Of a DNA stretch of 23,432 nucleotides, positions 7,861 through 15,431 are shown in pieces. The position numbers and the translations under genes were made by a program. The notes beneath the pieces were generated by a model that worked only from the letters and a program-made list of their open reading frames with translations, searched no databases and was not told the DNA's origin. Position 1 is the first letter of the stretch. Every line of letters starts with the position of its first letter. The stretch is from Planctomycetota bacterium (lineage in GTDB: Bacteria > Planctomycetota > Phycisphaerae > WQYP01), in assembly GCA_023489375.1 (NCBI GenBank), contig JAMDCX010000111.1:1-23432 (forward strand), in the 5' to 3' direction.

Positions 7861-8646
7861 ATGAATAATTCGGGTCCCAATATGGACGCGCTGAACAAGC
7901 AGATCAAACGTCTTATCAAAGCCGCGCCGGTATCCAACCTGGAAAAACAGGCCCCGCTGGCACGATTGGTGCGGGCTTTTCTTGAATTTGATTGTGATTC
8001 CAACCGCCTGCTGGCGGCGGAAGCGCGCATTATGAACTCGGTCGTTGATTTTAATGAATTGCGGGTGACCCCGGCCATTGAACTGGCGGCGACGCTGGGA
8101 GTGCGGTATCCCTTCGCCGAATCCCGTTGCGCCATGCTGCATCGTACTTTGCAATCCATCTTTGATCGCGAACATCAAATGAGTCTGGACAGCCTGCACG
8201 ACATGAAAAAGTCTGAAATCAGAAAATATCTTCAGACCCTGGCGGGGATGAATCCCTATGTGGAAGCGGTCGTGGCGCTGGAGTGTTTTCACGTGGCCGC
8301 GGCTCCGGTAGATACCAAATTGCAACTGTGGCTGGTAAACAAAGATTGCTTTCCCGCGGAAACCTCGCTTCCAGATATACAACATACATTGGAACAAAAT
8401 ATTCTTGCCGCGGACATGTTGAAATTTCACCGGGCGGTACGCAGGGAAATAGATGACTGGTCGCCTAAAACCTGGCCGAAACCCGCAAAAATTCCGTCGC
8501 CCATGCTGGCACCGCCGGCGGTAAACGCCTCCACCACAACCCCGCCGGACAAATCCGCTCCGGAACCTGCGCTGGCCACAGCGGCCCCGGCCAAAACTGC
8601 AAAATCATCCGGAAAAACGAAAAATGTATCCGGTAAAAATAAATAA
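7861..8646 (+). CDS. Degenerate HhH-GPD (endonuclease III-like) protein
   Basis: This 261-residue protein resembles the HhH-GPD DNA glycosylase fold. Residues 63-70 (DFNELRVT) resemble the DPFELLVA-type segment near the start of the fold. After a run of helices, KSEIRKYLQTLAGMNPYVEAVVALECF leads into APVDTKLQLWL (148-158), which aligns with the IAVDTHIFRV segment of endonuclease III. The catalytic Asp (D151) is kept. The hairpin Lys of GxGxKTA is replaced: residues 129-136 read GMNPYVEA. The C-terminal four-cysteine iron-sulfur motif is absent, replaced by a Pro/Ala/Lys-rich tail from about 205. It may bind DNA or RNA without being a standard bifunctional glycosylase. GAGG at 7852-7855 supports the start, and the 12-nt gap from rbfA implies co-transcription. 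The fold assignment is inference from motif order. Confidence 0.6.
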   Translation: MNNSGPNMDALNKQIKRLIKAAPVSNLEKQAPLARLVRAFLEFDCDSNRLLAAEARIMNSVVDFNELRVTPAIELAATLGVRYPFAESRCAMLHRTLQSIFDREHQMSLDSLHDMKKSEIRKYLQTLAGMNPYVEAVVALECFHVAAAPVDTKLQLWLVNKDCFPAETSLPDIQHTLEQNILAADMLKFHRAVRREIDDWSPKTWPKPAKIPSPMLAPPAVNASTTTPPDKSAPEPALATAAPAKTAKSSGKTKNVSGKNK

Positions 8647-8701
8647 CCATCCGCATTGATTTTATTCATGGATTTATTACCACGATCAACTGGAGCTCAT
8701 C

Positions 8702-9586
8702 ATGTTAAAGCCCTCACCGAATATACTGCGGCTCGGAATTCCCAAAGGTTCCCTGGAAAACGCCACCGTTGATCTGTTCGCCAAGGCGGGTTGGCGAATT
8801 TCCATCAATGAACGCAGCTACTTTCCATCTATCGATGATTCCACCATTGAAACGGTGCTTTTTCGGGCCCAGGAAATGTCGCGTTACGTGGAGGAGAATG
8901 TCGTTGATGTGGGTCTGACCGGATCGGATTGGATTAAGGAAAATAATTCCAATGTGCACGAAGTGGCGGAACTGGTGTATAGCAAGGCCACCAGCCGGCC
9001 CGCCCGGTGGGTACTGGCGGTTCCCGCGGAATCCAGTGTCCAACGGCCGGAGGAGCTGCGGAATGGCGTAATTGCCACGGAATTAGTTCAGGTCACACGG
9101 CAATACTTTCAGGAGCGGAATATTCCGGTACGAGTCGAATTCAGCTGGGGAGCCACCGAGGTTAAAGCCCGCCTTTTAGACGCTATTGTGGATATTACGG
9201 AGACGGGGTCTTCCATCCGGGCTAATAATTTGCGTATCATTGATACTCTGCTTACCAGCACCACGCGATTAATCGCCAACCACCAGGCGTGGCAGGAACC
9301 GTGGAAACGGGAAAAAATTGAAAATATCGCGTTGCTGCTGCAGGGAGCCATCAATGCCCGGGAAAAAATAGGCCTGAAACTCAACGCGCCCAAAGACACG
9401 CTTGAGGCCATACTGAAAATTTTACCCGCCGAGAAATCGCCGACCATCTCGGCGCTGGCGGATGGCACCTGGGTGGCCGTGGAAGTCATTGTTGAGGAAA
9501 AACAGGAACGGGAGCTTATTCCATTGTTAAAGCGCGCTGGAGCCACCGGCCTTATCAGTTACCCGCTTAATAAGGTGATCCCATGA
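8702..9586 (+). CDS. hisG: ATP phosphoribosyltransferase, long form
   Basis: HisG catalyses the first step of histidine synthesis, joining ATP and PRPP to give phosphoribosyl-ATP. The 294 residues match the long, self-regulated form: two periplasmic-binding-like catalytic domains followed by an ACT-like C-terminal domain (about 222-294, ending VEVIVEEKQERELIPLLKRAGATGLISYPLNKVI) that senses histidine. Visible motifs are LRLGIPKGSLENAT (9-22), DVGLTGSDW (69-77) and the PRPP loop region DAIVDITETGSSIRANNL (160-177). TGGAG (8690-8694) precedes the ATG. No other his genes are in the window and no hisZ is needed for this form. It follows the HhH-GPD-like gene by 55 nt and overlaps the next gene by 4 nt. 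Confidence 0.96.
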   Translation: MLKPSPNILRLGIPKGSLENATVDLFAKAGWRISINERSYFPSIDDSTIETVLFRAQEMSRYVEENVVDVGLTGSDWIKENNSNVHEVAELVYSKATSRPARWVLAVPAESSVQRPEELRNGVIATELVQVTRQYFQERNIPVRVEFSWGATEVKARLLDAIVDITETGSSIRANNLRIIDTLLTSTTRLIANHQAWQEPWKREKIENIALLLQGAINAREKIGLKLNAPKDTLEAILKILPAEKSPTISALADGTWVAVEVIVEEKQERELIPLLKRAGATGLISYPLNKVIP

Positions 9587-10005
9587 AATCGTGCCTTTTT
9601 CTCCGCATGGCGGCAGACCTTCATGGACGGGCCGGGGTAACCCTGCGGCGGGTGATATGTTTTGTCGTGGCTATACTTATGGCGATTCCCATCTCCATCG
9701 CGTATGCCGCAGTGCGGCCACCAACTGCCCCTGAAGTCGGAACGGGTCTGGTAGTACAGAAGAACGCGGTGGAACCCCACAGTCGTTGGACCGGTGTGGC
9801 GGCAGGACATCGGAGCATGGATCGGGCACGCATGATAAAATCCGGCTCGGAAGCCATCGCGGTACCTGAAGATCCGAATTGGGCCAAATATGTTCTTCTG
9901 GCCGTGATCTGGACGCTGGTGATTGCGGCGGTTCTTGGTCCCATGCGGCGTTTTATCCGGCGGCAACATGTACCGCCCGACATTCTCAAGTCGCGCGGCT
10001 GGTAG
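9583..10005 (+). CDS. Small membrane protein of unknown function, coupled to hisG
   Basis: This 140-residue protein has no recognised family. Its start overlaps the hisG stop in an ATGA arrangement, typical of translational coupling. Two hydrophobic segments are visible: residues 24-43 (VICFVVAILMAIPISIAYAA), which follow an Arg-rich N-terminus and could be either a signal peptide or a membrane anchor, and residues 102-119 (KYVLLAVIWTLVIAAVLG). The second is followed by a basic MRRFIRRQH stretch, so the tail is probably cytosolic. The loop of about 55 residues between them would be periplasmic. yajQ follows after 59 nt. I cannot assign a role. Confidence 0.7.
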   Translation: MKSCLFLRMAADLHGRAGVTLRRVICFVVAILMAIPISIAYAAVRPPTAPEVGTGLVVQKNAVEPHSRWTGVAAGHRSMDRARMIKSGSEAIAVPEDPNWAKYVLLAVIWTLVIAAVLGPMRRFIRRQHVPPDILKSRGW

Positions 10006-10064
10006 GCCATGGGCGGAATGGGCGTGAGCCTGCGGTTCGAACAATAAAGAAAAGGAGTATAGTT

Positions 10065-10565
10065 ATGGCTACGGATTCATCTTTTGATATTGTCAATGAA
10101 ATAAATTGGCAGGAACTCGATAATGCCGTCGTCCAGGCGCAAAAAGAAATTGGCACGCGTTTTGATTTTCGTGGTTCCGCCGCCGCAGTTTCCGAACTCG
10201 ACAAGAAAGAAAAACTGCTGACGCTTACCGCCAATAATGAAACCCAGCTGGAAGCGGTCCTGCAGGTGTTGATATCCAAAATGGTTAAACGAGGTGTGGA
10301 TCCAAGGAGTTTGGACCGGCAAAAACTGGAACCGGCTACGCACAATACCGTCCGGCAGAAAATCAAACTCAAGAGCGGCATAGATCGTGAAACCGCCAAG
10401 GCCCTGCAGAAACGGATAAAAGATATGGGCTTAAAGGTTAACGCCGGCATTCAGGGCGAATCCCTGCGCGTCAGTGGGGCGAAAAAAGATGATCTGCAGG
10501 CGGTCATTGCCGACTTGCGGGCCAAACCCCCGGAGATTCCCATTCAGTTCACCAATTATCGTTAA
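10065..10565 (+). CDS. yajQ: YajQ family (UPF0234) nucleotide-binding protein
   Basis: This 166-residue protein matches the YajQ family: N-terminal DSSFDIVNEINWQELDNAV, then EIGTRFDFRGSAAAVSELDKKEKLLTL, then a second half with KIKLKSGIDRETAKALQKRIKDMGLKVNAGIQGESLRVSGAKKDDLQ and the family end PIQFTNYR. Family members are small two-domain proteins that bind nucleotides, with cyclic di-GMP and tRNA binding reported for some. The in vivo role here is unknown. I chose ATG 10065 because a strong AAAGGAG sits at 10051-10057; the frame is open further upstream (from 9879), but that part overlaps the membrane-protein gene and is not YajQ-like. Confidence 0.95.
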   Translation: MATDSSFDIVNEINWQELDNAVVQAQKEIGTRFDFRGSAAAVSELDKKEKLLTLTANNETQLEAVLQVLISKMVKRGVDPRSLDRQKLEPATHNTVRQKIKLKSGIDRETAKALQKRIKDMGLKVNAGIQGESLRVSGAKKDDLQAVIADLRAKPPEIPIQFTNYR

Positions 10566-10635
10566 GGTGTGTGCTTGGTGTTCCGGGCGATGTGGCGTTA
10601 TGCTGACAGTGTGTAATGATTAAAAGGACGCGCCG

Positions 10636-12534
10636 ATGTTCAAAGCCGCTGCGAATACTGACAGGTTAAAAAAAATGCAACGTATTGGAACCGTTCTGGT
10701 GCTGGTTGGCACCGGGATGCTGGCTTTGTGCCTCAGCGCCTGTTCGGATCAATCTAAACGCCCCAGCAGGCCTCCAATTTCGCTGCAGGATATGCACCTG
10801 CGGCCTTCCATTTATCCCGCCTTGCGCGGGACTATCGCTTCAGTGGTTACGCAGGCTTATGACCATCCGGTTCTGGTGCGCGGCTATGGCGTGGTCGCCG
10901 GCCTGCCCAATACCGGCAGCGGCGAAATGCCGCCCGCGATCCGCAATATTCTTTCCGAGCGCCTGCTTAAAAGCGGCGCCGGATTGTTAAGTCGCGGTAC
11001 GGCGCAATATAACCCGAATCGCATCCTGAATTCCCGACAGATTGCGGCGGTATTTGTGGAAGGGGCGATCCCGCCCATGGCTACAACCGAAACCCATTTT
11101 GATTTATACGTCACAGCGCTTCCGGGCACCGCGACTACCAACATCGAAAACGGTCTGCTTTGGCCGGTGCCTTTACGCACGCATCTTCGCCTGTCGTTGC
11201 AAACCAGTCCCATCGCCCGGGGGATGGGATCGGTGTTCTGCAATCCTTTGGACGCGCGTGGCTTGTTAAAAAAGCCCGCGGAAATCATCCGCAACGGGCG
11301 TATTCTCGGCGGCGGCGTTGTGACGCAAAACGTCCCGGTATTATTGGAATTGTATACCCCCTCCTACCGCATCAGTGCGCTGGTTGAACGCCTTATCAAC
11401 GAACGCTATGGCGCATATCCTCCGGTTGCCAATGCGGAAAATGATATGATGATCCACCTGCGGATTCCTAAACAATATCGCCGTCATCCGGCACGATTTG
11501 TCCGGCGGGTCATGGCCCTGTATCTGCAGCGCGATATGCCCGGCTTTGCTACGGCTCAGGCCGCGGTTTTGATTCAAGCTCTGCGCGATCCCAACGCTCC
11601 TGACAATAAAATAGCTCTGGCCTTGGAACAACTCGGGCGGCCCATTATTCCGATGCTGCGGCGGCATTATGGCTCGCCGCAGCCGGCGGTACGTTTCTTT
11701 ACCGTGCTGGCGGGAAGTTTTATTGGTGATCAGGATGCCATTCGGGTATTGGCCCGCTACGCCACCAACTCTAAAAGCCCTTTTCAAACTACCGCCATCA
11801 GAGATTTGGCACGCTGTGGGAATCGCATGTATGCCAGTCTGGCCTACTCCAAGTTGTTACTTTCCACCGCTCCCAAACTTAAAATTATGGCGTATCAGGG
11901 TTTAGCCGCTATTCATTCCAGTCATATCTATCATCAGCCGTTTGCGGGGAAGTTTCTTTTAAATGTCCTGCCGGCCAATACCGCCACAATTATTTATTGC
12001 ACCTCACATCGCCTGCCGGTTATCGGTATCATCGGCCGTATACCATCTCTGGTTCCCGGCACATTATACATCAGCCCGCATGGAGCATTGACGGTGAATT
12101 ATCCTCCGGTTGCCAATGCCAATACCACTGTCAAAGGTAAAACACCGCTACCAGTTATGCTTTATTATCGGGACCCGTTAACCCGAAGGGTTGTAGAATT
12201 AAGCTGCCAACCCCAGTTACCAGCGGTCATTACCGCTTTGGCCAGCGCGCCTAATCCCTTTTCTCCGAAGTTTAATCCTCGAAAACCCTATATCTCCATT
12301 TCTTACCAGCGGCTGGTGGCGATGTTGTATAGTCTATGCCACAATGAAGAAATATCCGCGACCTTCCGCCTGGAAAGAATGACCGATCGGCGGCGGCGGA
12401 TGTTATTATCCCTGGATCAACCCCGTCCCAGTCATAGTACCACAACCAGGAAGATGATTCCTTCCGGCGGCCATGCGCCCACTACTACCATACCGTACAA
12501 TACCGTACTGCCCGGCGAGGTTCCGGGAAAATAA
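10636..12534 (+). CDS. FlgI-like lipoprotein with HEAT-like extension
   Basis: This 632-residue exported lipoprotein has a hydrophobic segment (19-33) followed by the lipobox LSAC, placing the lipidated cysteine at residue 36. Residues about 60-310 resemble the flagellar P-ring protein FlgI: the HPVLVRGYGVVAGLPNTGSG segment parallels the FlgI VGYGLVVGLxGTGD signature, followed by AAVFVEGAIPPMA and GRILGGGVV. After about 310 comes a helical HEAT-like stretch (to about 450) and a beta-rich C-terminus ending in a Thr/Pro-rich tail. Canonical FlgI is about 370 residues and not a lipoprotein. No flagellar genes are nearby, so a P-ring role is doubtful; an envelope ring or scaffold is possible. AAAAGGA precedes ATG 10636. 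It is separated from yajQ by 70 nt. Confidence 0.7.
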   Translation: MFKAAANTDRLKKMQRIGTVLVLVGTGMLALCLSACSDQSKRPSRPPISLQDMHLRPSIYPALRGTIASVVTQAYDHPVLVRGYGVVAGLPNTGSGEMPPAIRNILSERLLKSGAGLLSRGTAQYNPNRILNSRQIAAVFVEGAIPPMATTETHFDLYVTALPGTATTNIENGLLWPVPLRTHLRLSLQTSPIARGMGSVFCNPLDARGLLKKPAEIIRNGRILGGGVVTQNVPVLLELYTPSYRISALVERLINERYGAYPPVANAENDMMIHLRIPKQYRRHPARFVRRVMALYLQRDMPGFATAQAAVLIQALRDPNAPDNKIALALEQLGRPIIPMLRRHYGSPQPAVRFFTVLAGSFIGDQDAIRVLARYATNSKSPFQTTAIRDLARCGNRMYASLAYSKLLLSTAPKLKIMAYQGLAAIHSSHIYHQPFAGKFLLNVLPANTATIIYCTSHRLPVIGIIGRIPSLVPGTLYISPHGALTVNYPPVANANTTVKGKTPLPVMLYYRDPLTRRVVELSCQPQLPAVITALASAPNPFSPKFNPRKPYISISYQRLVAMLYSLCHNEEISATFRLERMTDRRRRMLLSLDQPRPSHSTTTRKMIPSGGHAPTTTIPYNTVLPGEVPGK

Positions 12535-12724
12535 CTTCAGCGCCGAAACGGATTCAGTACCGCATGGTTGTTGCATCCCGTAAGCTAAGTGTCCATTGTA
12601 ACCGTTCACGGCATTATAAATTACAAAATATCAAAGACATAATATGGATACCTTTTCTATACATAAGCCCATTATTGGTGGTCGACGCCCGTTCATGTAT
12701 AATCCTATGCTATATGAATGGTTA
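12535..12724. other. AT-rich intergenic spacer with a palindromic 14-mer
   Basis: Downstream of the FlgI-like gene there is no clear terminator. The stretch is more AT-rich than its surroundings from about 12612. It holds one exact copy of the dispersed GTAACCGTTCACGG motif and no supported gene. Confidence 0.5.
12598..12611 (+). repeat. Palindromic 14-mer (REP-like), copy 4
   Basis: This is an exact GTAACCGTTCACGG, 63 nt after the stop codon of the FlgI-like gene. No inverted partner is visible nearby, so this copy is a singlet. Confidence 0.75.
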
Positions 12725-12871
12725 GGAAATGACACATAATAACTTCCCAATAGTCGTTATGCCGGTTGGTGCGCGGATTCCGGAGCACCATCCGTGATAT
12801 AGCCACCGGCTTGGCCGGTGGTGGAGTATTCCATGGTAATGCCAATCGGGAAGTTATTACGGTCCCATTCC
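12725..12871. mobile_element. 147-bp MITE-like element, copy A
   Basis: The element begins GGAA and ends TTCC. A 12-bp perfect inverted repeat lies slightly inside the ends (TAATAACTTCCC at 12737-12748, GGGAAGTTATTA at 12848-12859), and weaker pairing extends on both sides to about 38 bp. A central perfect hairpin is CCACCGGC-TTG-GCCGGTGG (12803-12821). TTA on both sides (12722-12724 and 12872-12874) could be a target duplication. Copy B at 22474-22620 has the same length; 126 of the 137 positions from the shared CATAATAAC word onward are identical. There is no coding capacity, so mobility would need a transposase in trans. Confidence 0.8.
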
Positions 12872-12886
12872 TTACTAATAATCTTT

Positions 12887-13053
12887 AGGGGCCGCGCAAA
12901 AATAACTTCGCACTTTCCGGCTGGTTCTTTGGGCCGCAGGCTTCGTTGTTCGCTGCTTACAGACCCGCGGGTGGGGTAGGCGCGTCGCTCACGCCTCGCC
13001 GGCGGCCAAAACTCCCGCGCCGTAAAATATGAATTTATTTTTGCGCGGCCCCT
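12887..13053. mobile_element. 167-bp MITE-like element with 19-bp perfect terminal inverted repeats
   Basis: AGGGGCCGCGCAAAAATAA (12887-12905) is repeated exactly inverted as TTATTTTTGCGCGGCCCCT (13035-13053). The interior is GC-rich with CCCGCGGG and other small palindromes and has no supported gene. No clear target-site duplication is visible. It lies 15 bp after the 147-bp element and 149 bp before anmK. The AATAACTTC just inside its left arm also occurs in the neighbouring element, so the two families may be related. Confidence 0.75.
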
Positions 13054-13202
13054 TACGTTCTTTGCCGGTTCAAAAGTGGTTGACAAGGTGGACAGACCGT
13101 GAATGGATATCGTTTACGGAACCGCGCGGTCGGCGGTGCCGGGATATCGCGTTGACCGGGAAGATGTCGATGGAATGGGCCAATAATTTTGGAGTTCAGC
13201 GT

Positions 13203-14411
13203 ATGGATAACGTGAAAGGCACTTCTATTCGCGGTGGGTTGTACATCGGCCTGATGAGTGGTACGAGTGTAGATGGCATCGACGCGGCGATGGTGCATTT
13301 ACGCGGCGGCTACGGCGGGCTGACCGCCAAAGTTCTTGCGCACCATGCACACTCCTGGCCCGCGGCGTTGCAGCGTCGCTTGCAGGCGGTCATGGCGCCA
13401 GCCAGGGCACGAACCGCGGAAATTTGCGAACTCAATATGCTCACTGCGCGGGAATTTGCGAAGGCGGCTCTGACGTTGTTGCAAAAGGCCAAAATCGACA
13501 AATCAAAAATCATAGCCATTGGCAGTCATGGCCAGACGATCTGCCATCTGCCGCCGGGTGGCGATCGCACATTGGGAAGCAGTCTGCAAATTGGTGATGC
13601 GGCGATGATAGCGGCTCTGACCGGCATAACCACGGTGGGAAATTTTCGGACGGCGGATATGGCGATTGGCGGCCAGGGCGCACCGTTGGTTCCACTGGTC
13701 GATCAATTGCTATGGACCGATGATCACCGCAGCCGGTGCATTCAGAATATCGGAGGTATCGGCAATGTTACCTATATAGCGCCGCGCGGAACGGTGGGGG
13801 AGATTATCGCGTTTGATACCGGTCCGGGAAATATGATCATCGATGCGCTGGTCACGCTGACCACCGATGGGAAAATGACCTATGATCGAAATGGAAAATT
13901 CGCGGCGGCGGGACGGATACATAAACCTATGCTGCGCCAGCTCAAAGTCCTTGAATATTTTCGCTTGTGTCCACCGAAATCTACGGGGCGGGAACTGTTT
14001 GGTATGCCCTTGGCGATCCGTTTATGGAGAAAATATCGCCATATCGGACGCAACGATCTGCTGGCCACCGCGACCGAACTGACGGCCTGGAGTATTGCGG
14101 CAAGCTATCAGCGGTTTTTACCACAGGTGCCGGAAGAGACCATAATTTGCGGCGGCGGAGCGGAAAATGCTTTTCTTTTTTCGCGAATCAAATCCGTTCT
14201 GGATATGATCGGCTGTCATCGGGTGCGTCACATTGAGGAGTTGGGAATGATCAACAAAGCCCGCGAAGCCATGGCCTTTGCGGTTCTGGCGGCCTGGACC
14301 ATGGCCGGTATTCCCGGTAATGTCCCGTCGGTCACCGGCGCCCGCCATCCCGTGGTGTTAGGTGCGATAACCCCGGCTGGCCTGACAAAAGCGGCAACCT
14401 GCAGATGTTGA
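13203..14411 (+). CDS. anmK: Anhydro-N-acetylmuramic acid kinase
   Basis: AnmK opens and phosphorylates 1,6-anhydro-MurNAc released during peptidoglycan turnover, giving MurNAc-6-phosphate for recycling. The 402 residues carry the family motifs in order: YIGLMSGTSVDGIDAAMV (14-31), IGSHGQT (106-112), NFRTADMAIGGQGAPLVP (147-164), NIGGIGNVTYI (182-192), FDTGPGNMIIDAL (204-216), ICGGGAENAFLFSRI, and a C-terminal KAREAMAFAVLAAWTM segment. ATG 13203 is chosen because GGAG (13191-13194) is correctly spaced and the family N-terminus begins here. The frame is open back to 13029, but that part reads through the 167-bp element. The family partner MurQ is not in the window. tsf follows 112 nt downstream with its own possible promoter. 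Confidence 0.95.
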   Translation: MDNVKGTSIRGGLYIGLMSGTSVDGIDAAMVHLRGGYGGLTAKVLAHHAHSWPAALQRRLQAVMAPARARTAEICELNMLTAREFAKAALTLLQKAKIDKSKIIAIGSHGQTICHLPPGGDRTLGSSLQIGDAAMIAALTGITTVGNFRTADMAIGGQGAPLVPLVDQLLWTDDHRSRCIQNIGGIGNVTYIAPRGTVGEIIAFDTGPGNMIIDALVTLTTDGKMTYDRNGKFAAAGRIHKPMLRQLKVLEYFRLCPPKSTGRELFGMPLAIRLWRKYRHIGRNDLLATATELTAWSIAASYQRFLPQVPEETIICGGGAENAFLFSRIKSVLDMIGCHRVRHIEELGMINKAREAMAFAVLAAWTMAGIPGNVPSVTGARHPVVLGAITPAGLTKAATCRC

Positions 14412-14464
14412 CATCGCCGCCGGCAATTGGACGTTTCCAGTCAAAAGCCGTAAACTTTCAGGAT

Positions 14465-14486
14465 TATAATAAGCGGTATAGTCCGC
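14465..14486 (+). promoter_or_regulatory. Possible promoter element and leader hairpin for tsf
   Basis: TATAAT at 14465-14470 is a perfect -10 hexamer. The -35 position is weak (about 14441-14447, CAAAA-rich). Just downstream GCGG-TATAGT-CCGC (14473-14486) is a 4-bp hairpin. The position, in the gap between anmK and tsf and 54 nt before the tsf ATG, suits a tsf-pyrH-frr promoter. Confidence 0.35.
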
Positions 14487-14523
14487 GAATTGGTAGCCTG
14501 GATTTGGCGTTTATAGAGGATCA

Positions 14524-15402
14524 ATGAACATGGTGGAAATCAGTGCAAAAGATGTAATGACCCTGCGGGCACGTACCAATGCCGGCATGATGGATGCGAA
14601 AAAAGCGCTTCAGGAAGCCCATGGGGACATGGAGGCGGCCGGAGAATTGTTAAGGAAATGGGGTGCCGGGCGGGCGGAAAGCAAAACCTCCAACGTCATG
14701 AAAGAGGGGTTGGTGGGTGGCAAAATCAGTGCAGATGGCAAACTTGGCGTGCTGGTGCGTTTAGGATGCCAGACCGATTTTGTCGCTCGCAATGAAGGCT
14801 TCCAGAAATTATTGCAGGATCTGGTAGATTTGGCTTTTACCCATGAGGTTTCCACGCCGGCCCAGCTTAATGCCGTTCCATATTCAGACGGTTCGGGACG
14901 CACGGTGGAGGCGGTTATTAAAGAACTGGTGGGTGGCACCATCAAAGAGAATATGGCGGTTACCGGGCTGGCACGCTATAAGGCGGAAAATGGACTGGTG
15001 GGCAAATACGTGCATCACAATGCCAAGGTCGGCGCTTTGGTACAGGTGGATGGCAGCAGCGAAGATGCCGTACGCGTACTGCTCGGCGAGATCGCCATGC
15101 ACGTAACTGCGGGAATGCCCTTTGTCCCCCTGGCGATTAGCCGTGAAGCCGTCGATCCAGCGGTGGTGCAGCGGGAACGGGAACTGGCGGCGGAAAGCAT
15201 AAAGAATAAGCCTGCCGCCATTATTGAAAAAATTGTCTCTGGCAAACTGGATAAGTTTTTCGCGGACAATGTGCTGCTGGAACAACCGTTTGTGAAAGAT
15301 GAAAATCTACGTATCCGCGATCTGCTGGCGCAAAGCGGAAAAGCGGTGGCGGCGACTTTGCGCCTTGTGGCCTTCGCCCGCTTTAAGGTCGGCGAAGTAT
15401 AG
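14524..15402 (+). CDS. tsf: Translation elongation factor Ts
   Basis: EF-Ts is the nucleotide exchange factor for EF-Tu. The 292 residues show the UBA-like N-terminal domain (ISAKDVMTLRARTNAGMMDAKKALQEAHGDMEAAGELLRKWG) and the signature GCQTDFVARNEGFQ near residue 83. The core subdomains follow, with HITAGMPF-like MHVTAGMPFVPLAISREAVD and FVKDENLRIRDLLAQ towards the C-terminus. AGGA (14517-14520) precedes ATG 14524; ATG 14530 is an alternative. In many bacteria tsf follows rpsB, but here it follows anmK and no rpsB is present in the window. pyrH starts 29 nt downstream. Confidence 0.96.
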   Translation: MNMVEISAKDVMTLRARTNAGMMDAKKALQEAHGDMEAAGELLRKWGAGRAESKTSNVMKEGLVGGKISADGKLGVLVRLGCQTDFVARNEGFQKLLQDLVDLAFTHEVSTPAQLNAVPYSDGSGRTVEAVIKELVGGTIKENMAVTGLARYKAENGLVGKYVHHNAKVGALVQVDGSSEDAVRVLLGEIAMHVTAGMPFVPLAISREAVDPAVVQRERELAAESIKNKPAAIIEKIVSGKLDKFFADNVLLEQPFVKDENLRIRDLLAQSGKAVAATLRLVAFARFKVGEV

Positions 15403-15431
15403 AATTCTGCTTATTCTGGCTGGAGTTATCC

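Noticed and set aside
10034..10042. GGTTCGAAC resembling a tRNA T-loop
   Set aside because: No acceptor or anticodon stems can be formed around it in the 59-nt gap.
9879..10064. Upstream extension of yajQ
   Set aside because: It overlaps the membrane-protein gene and is not YajQ-like; AAAGGAG at 10051 fixes the start at 10065.
12757..13086. 109-codon minus-strand frame spanning both MITE-like elements
   Set aside because: It crosses two element ends. In the second copy of the 147-bp element most nucleotide differences change the amino acid, so coding is not under selection.
13029..13202. Upstream extension of anmK
   Set aside because: It translates the end of the 167-bp element. The family N-terminus and GGAG point to ATG 13203.
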